This document shows, one piece after another, positions 56,356 to 64,000 of a stretch of DNA of 64,000 nt. Location: NCBI RefSeq assembly GCF_030272615.1, contig NC_081407.1, positions 377,081,632 to 377,145,631 of the forward strand. Reading direction: 5' to 3'. Position 1 is the first letter of the stretch; each line of letters starts with the position of its first letter. Below the pieces are notes generated by a model. The model was not told where the DNA came from and did no database searches. It was given only the letters and a program-made list of their open reading frames with translations. A program made the translations under genes and the position numbers. The stretch is from Cryptomeria japonica (Eukaryota > Streptophyta > Pinopsida > Cupressales > Cupressaceae).

Positions 56356-56690
56356 CCTATGCCCTAATTTTCTTTCGTTCGAATTTAGGCCCAATGATTC
56401 TGGAAATAGTTGCCAATTCCTCAAAAAATTAAATTTCTACTTCGAATTCCTTTGCTATATTAAATGTTTGATATGTACTATGCATCGAGGATGGACATGG
56501 AGATTGGGAGTGTTCCCGATTATCTGCTTCCTGGTATTCCCTTCTATTCTCAGGGCCATTTTGATTACCAATACCTTCCTTTCCCTTACTAAGTATATCT
56601 CCCTCCCTTCCATTTTGTGGCTTACCAGATCTATCATCCCTAGGATGTTTTAACGGTCTATTTGCATAGCGGCCTTCCATCCTTCTTAAC
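56356..56690 (-). mobile_element. L1-type LINE, 5' part beyond the copia insertion
   Basis: The minus-strand frame 56680-56429 starts MEGRYANRPLKHPRDDRSGK and is charged and Gln/Asn/Glu-rich, fitting the N-terminus of a plant LINE ORF1. The sequence after the CCTAT duplication is the natural continuation of the LINE at 54276. Confidence 0.6.
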
Positions 56691-57133
56691 TAAACATAAA
56701 TTAATAGTAAATATGATTAATTTAGATTTGATTATAAATTATGATTTTAATATTAATTTGGCAATTAAAATATGTTTGAACACGCAACCAAATGCCCGGG
56801 TAAACACAGTCTCTCACGCTTTGCCAGGTCTTTTGTGAGCGATGGGATCAGTTTGTAAATATATGAGCTGAGTAACTCATTAAGAGGTAAGGGAGTGAAA
56901 ATCTAATGCTCTTGTTAGTTACTGCACTTAAACAATGGTAGAGATGTTTAACTTTGTAAAATATCGAACGCCATTTATTTGTTTGTAATTGTTCTAATCT
57001 ATCTTGTATGAAAACATTCTACTAGATAAAAAAATTTGTGGTACAAATAAATTTGTGCAACGAAAGTGGAGTTCTGTTTTTTAACAATTCAGTGTTCAAA
57101 CAAAATGAACAAAAAATGATCAAGTATTTTGCC
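56691..57133. other. No gene recognised
   Basis: AT-rich spacer between the LINE and the candidate exon. No repeat partner or motif seen. Confidence 0.5.
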
Positions 57134-57331
57134 TCAAATTTTGACACTAACATCGTCAGTGGCCAAAACAACTAGATTTTCATTGGACTCAAACCATGTA
57201 CAATCATCCAGCCCATCTGCTGTATCAAAAGCACAAAACTCAATGATTTCATTGAGAGTAAGTTCCAGAAAATCCTGCCAACCATTGCTGATAATACCAA
57301 AATTTTGGGCCATTGCCATAGCCAAACGAGT
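57134..57331 (-). pseudogene. Candidate 3'-terminal exon of an unrecognised host gene
   Basis: On the minus strand a polypyrimidine-AG acceptor (GCCTTTTTTTAG) immediately precedes an open stretch reading TRLAMAMAQNFGIISNGWQD, then FLELTLNEIIEFCAFDTADG and ending ENLVVLATDDVSVKI before a TGA stop at 57134. Balanced composition, acidic character and a clean acceptor make it look like a real terminal coding exon of 65 residues, unlike nearby random frames. No upstream exon was found in the window before telomere-like repeats at 57370, so it may be an isolated fragment carried here by duplication or a transposon. I do not recognise the protein. Confidence 0.35.
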
Positions 57332-57369
57332 CTAAAAAAAGGCTAAACTTGACTGCACACCCATTAAAG

Positions 57370-57770
57370 GCAGTCCTAATTCTAACCCTAACCCTAACCC
57401 TAACTCTAATTGTAACCTTAATTTTAATATCAATAATAATTGTAATTATAATCTTGACCGTAACCTAAACCTAACCCTAACTCTAATTGTAACCTTAATT
57501 CTAATACCAATAATAATTGTAATTATAACCTTGACTGTAACCCTAGCCCTAATTATAATTGTAAAACTAATTATAACCCTAATTTCATTCTAACCTTGAT
57601 TGTTATCCTAATTATAAACCCCATTTGTAACCCTTATTCTATCTTACTTGCAACCCAAATTTTAATTATAACTCTAACTATATTTTGATCCTAGTCATAA
57701 TAATAATTACAATCTTAATTCTATTTGTAATGCTATTTCTAATTTTAATTGTAAATAATTAAATTACTCA
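57370..57770. repeat. Degenerate telomere-like repeat
   Basis: Starts with about three perfect CCCTAA hexamers (CTAACCCTAACCCTAACCCT) and degrades into CTAATTGTAACC-type variants over 400 bases. A block of about 90 bases occurs twice inside it (both copies contain AATAATAATTGTAATTATAA). The six-base unit differs from the usual plant heptamer TTTAGGG. It is interstitial, not a chromosome end. Confidence 0.75.
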
Positions 57771-57784
57771 TAGATATGGGAATT

Positions 57785-58215
57785 GACCATATTTAGGTGT
57801 TAAAAAAAAGAGTCATTGTCACCCATCTTTAATGAATATAACTTCTTCTTTAAGAAAAAATCTTCATTCTTCATGAATTTTCTTGATAAAGTTTTCCTAA
57901 ATTTCTCAAAATCCATTTGAGGCCTCTCCTCTTGAAACAATTAGATGCAATGAACCCACCAAATATATTTGAAGGAGGCTCCTCACATTTTTTAAAAACA
58001 TCATAATTTTCTTATTACATGGTTCCAAGCTTGTTTCTAATGACTAGACCTTAAAGATCTTGATCCACTAATAAATTCTTTGTTTGGAGGTTCTATAGCT
58101 TGATTATTTTTGCACCATCAAACTTTTCCATCTTCATAAGAGATGTGCATGACATGTTCTCAACAAAAATGATTTTGTTTTACCCACAATCTTATTCGAA
58201 CCAAGATTAATATGA
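57785..58215. repeat. Duplicated module M1 (copy 2)
   Basis: Partner of 26995-27425. The order M1, R2 and promoter upstream of an F-box copy is best preserved here. Confidence 0.8.
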
Positions 58216-58229
58216 AAAAAAATAATTGA

Positions 58230-58984
58230 TATGTTTGATTTTTTTCTATAGGTTATTATATAGGTTTTTTTCTTGGTATGTTTGATTTTTTTATATAAAT
58301 AATTGATTTATAAATATTGTATTATGTTTTAATTATTATTTGTTAGAATAATTTTATTTATTGTGAAAGTAAGATTTTATAATTTGTAACATAAATGTAG
58401 TTTTGTAGTTTTGTTATTATAAAATTTGTATTTTATTCTAATTTCAATTTATTTTTTCGTTTATTTTGAGAGAATGTCTTAATATAATTATATTGTGATA
58501 TACAATACACTTTTATATTAAGTTTGATCTTTTTTCAAATCTTTATTTATTTCAACTCACATATATTTCTATACATTTGCTCTTATTTTGATTATATTTG
58601 GACCAATCTAACTAGATTCCACTCATCTACTTATCTACACATTTGTATGTTCATTACATTAATCCCAAGATTTCATATTCTTTTTGTTCTAGCTTATTTT
58701 TGCAATGTGTAGGATTGATCATATGATCTACATCTAACTTGAAACCAATCTTTTCAAATTTCATTTTTTGATTCCCACCATTTTCTTAGAGAAGTTAATT
58801 TACTACACATTTGTGTGACAATTTAATATGTCTTGGTATTTAGAGACATCCATTTGAACATTAAATTCGTTATCATGGTAATTAAAGACATCCACTTGAA
58901 TATTAAATTTATGGTCAAACAATCATAAAATAATCATTGACATTGATAAGAATTACTTAAGAACATTTCAATTTAGAACTTTTA
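58230..58984. repeat. Dispersed flank repeat R2 upstream of locus 3
   Basis: Matches 49080-49600, with continuation 50663-51000, plus 61165-61600. AT-rich, non-coding. Confidence 0.7.
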
Positions 58985-59324
58985 AAAAAATTTAACTTTA
59001 TATCTAGCTCACTTGTATGTTTTCTTATTTGTTTTTTTATCTTTGTCATGAGTATAAAACTAATCCAATAAAAAAAGCTGACCAAAACAAACTTGACCGT
59101 ATTACAATAATATAAAAGCAAGACTTTAAAGACTTTAAAACACTATTATATTGTAAGCTTGTCCCAAAGAAATTGACATAATTATGTGTTTATCTAATGT
59201 GAAAGGCAACATGATAAATGTTATCCCAGTAGTTTGTTTTGACAGTTTACAATTCACTGTAATATCTAGCTTTATACAAGTAGAAGTACGTACCCATTTT
59301 ATCATAAGTATTGAATTTCAAAGA
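58985..59324 (+). promoter_or_regulatory. Duplicated promoter region of F-box locus 3
   Basis: Homologous to 42780-43150. The TATA-box position reads TTATACAAG (about 59271-59279) instead of TATATAAG. Two short deletions relative to locus 2 lie near 59195-59230. Confidence 0.5.
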
Positions 59325-59930
59325 ATGCGCAGGGTGGGGGAATCCATGGAGTCCAAAGTACAAAAAGTTGCAGGACGTGAAGTCACAGCTGGTAACTCTA
59401 ATTCCCATGCAAGCCATGCAATATTTGGCAACAACGTGGATATTCTGGAAGAAATCTTGAAGCATCTGGATGCCAAGTCAGTGGGCATCATCTCCTGAGT
59501 TAGCAAAGGGTGTCAGCAAGCTGCAGAAAGTGAGTATGTATGGAAAATCATATGTACCCACATCTGTCCTTCATCTGTTTTTGAAACAGAGAGGCTCCAG
59601 TCACTGGTAGCAACCATGGGTGGATTCAAACGCCTCTACATGAATTTCTTGCATCCTCTCCGCTCATATTCCCATCATAAGCACTGTTCTTCACTGAATG
59701 AAGATGTCATCAGGCTTTCTCTCTCACTGTTTTCAGTTGACTACTATGAAAGAAGGCTTGAATCTTTGAGGACCAGTAATGCCTCCAATTTTAAGATTCA
59801 TTCAAGCAGTCCTCCAGATTCCTGCACAGATATGGTGGAAAAATCAATGAAAGAGAATCAAAAGGGCATGTTTTATGTGAGGCCTGCAGTAAATAATAAT
59901 GGAGGTTTTTTTTTGACATCTGGTCTGTAG
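59325..59930 (+). pseudogene. SLY1/GID2-like F-box gene, locus 3 (single stop in the F-box)
   Basis: ATG at 59325 (MRRVGESMESKVQ) opens a frame that would run 201 codons to a stop at 59930, except for one TGA at 59496-59498 inside the F-box. There locus 2 has TGT (Cys, in SCVSKGCQQA). On either side the protein is well kept: F-box (VDILEEILKHLDAKSVGIIS), linker FETERLQSLVATMGGF, GGF region (KRLYMNFLHPLRSYSHHKHC), LSL region (EDVIRLSLSLFSVDYYERRL) and a Ser-rich tail. This is the complete domain order of SLY1/GID2, which recruits DELLA proteins to the SCF ubiquitin ligase. It is single-exon, as is usual for this family. Of the three copies it is closest to the ancestral gene. It is presumed inactive unless the stop is read through or the individual is polymorphic. 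Confidence 0.85.
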
Positions 59931-60320
59931 ATGGAGGTTGCCAATGAGAAGTTAGCTATTTAAGATTTGAGTCCTCCAAACAGTTCAGGTGTACTGATGC
60001 AAAGGAAAATTACAAAAACAGCCTTTGGAGATCAGTTAAGAATTTTGTTTACAAAAGTTTTTAGGTTTTCAAATTTTGATATATTAAATTTATTGTTGAA
60101 GGCAATGGATTTTCATGATTATTGTTCTTTCTCTTTATTTGGCGATGCTATCAGTCTCTCTGGCATGAATGAGATAACATATCAGATTTAGTGTTACTCA
60201 TTCAGAATCATGCTTATGTTATGGCATTAATTACTTATTTTCAGGCAAGCGCTTTCCTATTTTACTTTGTTAAAGATAATTCTGCATAGTCTCATATTAA
60301 AAAAAATCGGTGGGATTCGA
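59931..60320. repeat. 3' flank of F-box locus 3
   Basis: Matches 43640-43905 up to TCTCTCTGGCA (60163). The rest has no partner in the window because locus 2 is interrupted there and locus 1 has a deletion. Confidence 0.7.
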
Positions 60321-61790
60321 ACAACAGATCTGATTTATGAATTAATTTACAGCAATGCCATATCTGGTAAAGTAAAAGGGTGAAAACAGATAAGAATCAG
60401 ATATTGAGGCATTGACTGTTATATTGGCTGGTATTGACCGCAATTTTGGCTGCTTCATCGGTTTGTAATTATTGTGTGTAGTTGGATGGCATTGTCAAAT
60501 TGTGTGTTCTTACTGGTTTTTTTTTTTGGTTTGGTGGGGGGGGGAGGAAATTGTGTAGGTAATATCTAATTTGAAAGGGAATGTAAATTTAGAAAAGTTT
60601 TTAGGAAAAGGAAAAGAGGGATCAGGAGGTTGAGTTAGTAAATATATTCTCTATATATATCTGACTTAAGAGGAAAAGTATTATTAAAAGCTTATAAGAA
60701 GGAGATTTTAGTTTTGAAAAAGAATTTAAGACTGTAAATATATTTATCTGCAACCAAATCAATCTTTATATTAAAAGGAAGAAGAATTCTATCAAAATTA
60801 AGTTAATTTATAAGTTAGATTCTAAAAAGATATGGATGTATTTGATTGTGTCAAAGTTAGATTGTGAAAGCTAATTACAAAACAAACATGTAACGATCAA
60901 ATGATTCCACAAAAGATTTAACGACCAAATTAAAAATCTAACAAACTTTTTTCTAACATAAAATTGAAATATATAAACAATTTGGGGATGATTGCACAAC
61001 ACAGTGGTTAGCAATTTTTTTAGATAAGATGTTTTAAGCATGAGAAGATATAAGATATATGTTCTAGATAGGCATATAAGATATATGTTCTACATAGGCA
61101 TATGCTCTTTGAGTTTATAAGGTGGATGTTATGTTATTTTCTAGGTTTTTTTTTCTTTTTGTTTGTATGTTGTGAGATTTTAATATAAATAATTCATTTA
61201 CTTAGTTAATATAGTGATTATTTATAAATATTTTCTAATGTTTTATTTATTATTTGTTAAAAAAAATTTATTTAAAGTGAAAATAATTTTTTATGATTTT
61301 TAATAGAAATGTTGTTTTACAATTTTGTAATTATGAAATTTGTATATTTATTCTAATTTCAATCTAGTTTTTGGTTTTGATTAATTTTAAGAAAATGTTT
61401 CAATAAAATTATATAGTAACATATGGTACACCTTTTTGTTAAGTTTGATCATTTCTTTATCTATTTGCACTTACATGTAGTTCTATACATTTCTCTTTAT
61501 TTTGATTCTATTTGAACTAATTCTTACACATTCTATTCATTTACAAGTCTACAAATATGTACACACATTACAAATATTCACATCTATAAGGATTACTCAA
61601 ACAAATTTCAATTTAGAGATTTTAAAGGAGTATAAAGGATAACATGCACATTAAAATAAATGTGAGCATATATGCATAATAAACTAGTAGATAAGACAAA
61701 TGTATAAGAACATATAAAATAAATCAAATAAATAACATAAAACAAGAAATTCAACTTTACACAAAATTATTTTATTTATTAAGAAATCTA
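60321..61790. repeat. Distal F-box locus flank and R2 repeat
   Basis: 60330-61010 parallels 28430-29285, then the truncated SINE-like start, then R2 sequence (61165-61600) and a segment shared with 22980-23150. No gene. Confidence 0.75.
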
Positions 61791-62429
61791 TTTATCAATG
61801 TATTTCTTAAAATTAAAGATAAATCTATTTATCAATAGATATTATAATTTTTTTTTAGTTATGTTGGTATGGATTATAGTATTCCTTTGTTGCTATTAGT
61901 TTCATAATTCTTTTTTGTTTTTATTATATTGTGTAATTGTGTTTTTTTTATTTAATAAAAAAATGTATTCAAGTTAGGGGAAATATATGTTTTTAATATT
62001 TTGTGGGAAGGAGATTTTGTTTTTGAAATTTTCAACTATATAATAGGAGAAGAGAGAGAAGAAAAGACTCTAAGTAACCAACCAATCATTATATTAACAA
62101 GAAAACACTTTCTATTATAATATCATTCTCAATTATATAAAAACTAGCAATTGCACCTTAGTGCGCAATGGGTATATCGAAGAGGTGTGGAAAGTCAATT
62201 AGGGATAAATTTGGTCATTTTTTTTTGCATAAAAAGGTGTAGTACATGAGATCAATTGGTAGGCCAAATTTAGAAAATAATGTTGCTTGTGCAACAAAGG
62301 TGTCAATGGAGAAGTGATAGTGTCAAATCCACTTTGCATCCTCTTACAAGGGTCCAATTATAACCGAAACAAAACTTTTCAATTAGGAAGATAATCAAGT
62401 TTCATAACCAACAGGATCATGTTATGTTT
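61791..62429. other. No gene recognised
   Basis: AT-rich sequence to about 62100, then mixed sequence. No convincing frame, RNA gene or repeat partner. Confidence 0.5.
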
Positions 62430-63075
62430 GCAATCAGATGAGAGGGAGAGAGAAGTATAGTGGGGGGAGAAAGAGATAAATAGAGAGAGGTAAAGATATA
62501 AATATAGAGATATAGATAGAGACAGAGATTGTATGAATATGAAGATGGAGAAATAGGAGAAAAATACGGAGAAAAGGAGAGAGATATGGAGGGAAAAGAG
62601 AGAGAAGGGATAGGATTAGATAGATGTGGAAGCTAAAAAACTAATGAGAGAGAGAGAGAGGAAAATAAGAAATATGGGAAGATGGATATAAAAAGGAAAA
62701 TAGATATGAATATAGAGGTTTAAAAGGAGAGAGAGAGGGGGGGGATAAAATGGATAGAGAGATAAAGATATGTAGAGTGAGAGATAAAGATATAAAGATA
62801 GTGAGATAAAGAGGTCTATAGAGGAATATGGAGAGATAAAGAGATATGTAGATGGTGAGATAGAGTGATACAGATATAGAGATATAAGGAGACACAGAGA
62901 GAGGGAGAGATGGAGAGAGATACAAATATTGATATACAGATATATAGATAAAGAGATATGTAGATGGTGAGATAGAGTGATAGAGATATAGAGATATAAG
63001 GAGACACAGAGAGAGGGAGAGATGGAGAGAGATACAAATATTGATATACATATATATAGAGAACTAGAGATAGAC
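62430..63075. repeat. GA/GATA-rich microsatellite region with 112-base tandem duplication
   Basis: Dominated by GAGAGA, GATAGA and GATATA words. Within it a 112-base segment occurs twice in tandem (starting near 62841 and 62953; shared GAGATATGTAGATGGTGAGA) with very few differences, so that duplication is recent. The long minus-strand Ser/Leu/Tyr/Ile frames over it are simple-sequence artefacts. Confidence 0.9.
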
Positions 63076-63599
63076 AAATAGATAGAAATTAAAGATAGAT
63101 TTCTAATTCAAAAAATAAGTATTCTACATCAATTAAAATTTAAATAAGATAAATAACTATAATTAAATGAATTCTAATAATTTTGAATTATTATTTATAA
63201 TTTCATTAAAAACAATAAATAATTATAATAAGATTTTCACTTAATGAAAAAGTAATCATTTAAAAAAGTAGGAAAAATAGCTAATTCTTTATTTTTCATG
63301 ATTTTGACTTTTCCAATTTTAATTCTTCAAAAAAAAAAAAAGGAATATTCAAACAAAAGAATATATCATTAAAATATATTATTATTAAAAGAAGAAAATA
63401 GTATATTTTTATTTTGTACACATTATTTTTCTAAATAATCATATTAAAATATGTTTTTTTGGTTTTTAATCATTTTTTTTTTCAAATTAATATTAATGTA
63501 AACATACGATTGATTCCTTGTCCTAGCTCATTTTTGAGATGTATAAGATTGATGGCACATGATCCAAATCTAATTTGAGATCAATATTTTCAAATTCTA
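63076..63599. other. AT-rich sequence, part R2; no gene
   Basis: Nearly pure A/T, with an R2-like end from about 63510 (TTTTTGAGATGTATAAGATTGATG). No coding potential. Confidence 0.5.
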
Positions 63600-63940
63600 A
63601 TTGTTGATTTCCAACATTTTTTAAGAACTAGTTCGAGAGATATCTTTTAAAGAAAGACCCAAATTAAATTTAAGATAAAAATTAAGATATAGTACTAATA
63701 ATATAGAATACCTAAAATTTGAAATGGTAAATAATTGTCAAAGAAGTTTCATTTGAATAGCTAAAAAGAACTTATAAGTGATTGGTCAAAAGACATTATT
63801 TGATTAATAATTAATAATTCTTATAGAGACACCAAGTCGAGGCTTGAAACAAGCAGACCATTTTAAGTGCCATATAATCCAAGAATATAATAAAATAAAA
63901 TAAAAAATAAAGAAAATCAAAATAAATAATTACTAGATTA
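63600..63940. repeat. F-box locus flank, uninterrupted copy
   Basis: Matches 38160-38206 and 41599-41830 as one continuous stretch, so it represents the locus without the gene-capturing LTR element. Shared text includes AAAGAAAGACCCA/AAAGGAAGACCCA and CGAGGCTTGAAACAAGC. Confidence 0.75.
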
Positions 63941-64000
63941 TTTTTTATTAAGATAAGCGGGTTTTACAGGGACCCAAAACCCAAATCCAAAAACAAAATT
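63941..64000 (-). mobile_element. LINE-type element 3' end, cut by the window
   Basis: TTTTTTATTAAGATAAGCGG followed by the hairpin motif GGGTTTTACAGGGACCCAAA (63959 onward) is the same 3' end as the element at 15481-15525. The rest lies beyond the window. Confidence 0.75.

Noticed and set aside
62616-63077. Long minus-strand frames rich in Ser, Leu, Tyr and Ile resembling membrane proteins
   Set aside because: They are translations of the GA/GATA microsatellite in several overlapping frames; the periodicity is in the DNA, not in a protein.

Overview
The window looks like intergenic DNA from a large, repeat-packed seed-plant genome. A conifer or other gymnosperm is my best guess. The base composition is AT-rich, old LTR retrotransposons and LINEs are nested in one another, and the only host genes are dead copies or fragments. 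Organism identity is inference; nothing here is diagnostic of a species. I see no complete, clearly working protein-coding gene.

Layout. 1-1.2 kb is a degenerate tandem repeat. 1.7-7.5 kb is a long decayed coding region with a G-patch motif and coiled coils, split by a 1.9-kb LINE-type insertion with a 13-bp target-site duplication. 7.5-12.8 kb is a tandem arrangement of a short non-autonomous LTR element next to a repeated piece of a Ty3 protease region. 12.8-17 kb is a minus-strand Ty3/gypsy gag-protease fossil, itself hit by a small coiled-coil-encoding LINE-like element. 17-27 kb is AT-rich retroelement debris and dispersed repeats, with one decayed peptide-repeat frame.

From 27 kb to the end, the underlying fabric is at least three copies of a duplicated locus carrying an F-box gene of the SLY1/GID2 type (gibberellin signalling; F-box, GGF and LSL motifs), near 28.0-28.5, 43.15-43.6 and 59.3-59.9 kb. 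Each copy is broken in a different way. Many insertions have landed in this fabric. They are a 5'-truncated L1-type LINE (29.4-31.3 kb) and a probable two-gene DNA transposon that also contains a striking palindromic repeat field (31.3-37.1 kb). There is a compact LTR element with matched 258-bp LTRs and a tRNA-Met-type primer site whose interior is built from pieces of host genes (38.2-41.6 kb). Further on come a chromodomain Ty3 fragment between inverted repeats inside a LINE-like element (43.9-49.05 kb), a small LINE-type element (49.6-50.7 kb) and an L1-type LINE split by a Ty1/copia derivative whose two ends are both U5 ends (51.5-56.7 kb).

The most notable observations are the gene-capturing LTR element (PP2C, NF-YC, EXO70 and acyl-activating-enzyme pieces in one orientation), the inverted-LTR copia derivative with a perfect 5-bp target-site duplication, a 3'-terminal hairpin motif that has multiplied into arrays inside one LINE-like family, the 23-29-nt palindrome field, and the SLY1/GID2-like pseudogene cluster. 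All family assignments are by eye from translated motifs; no database search was run.
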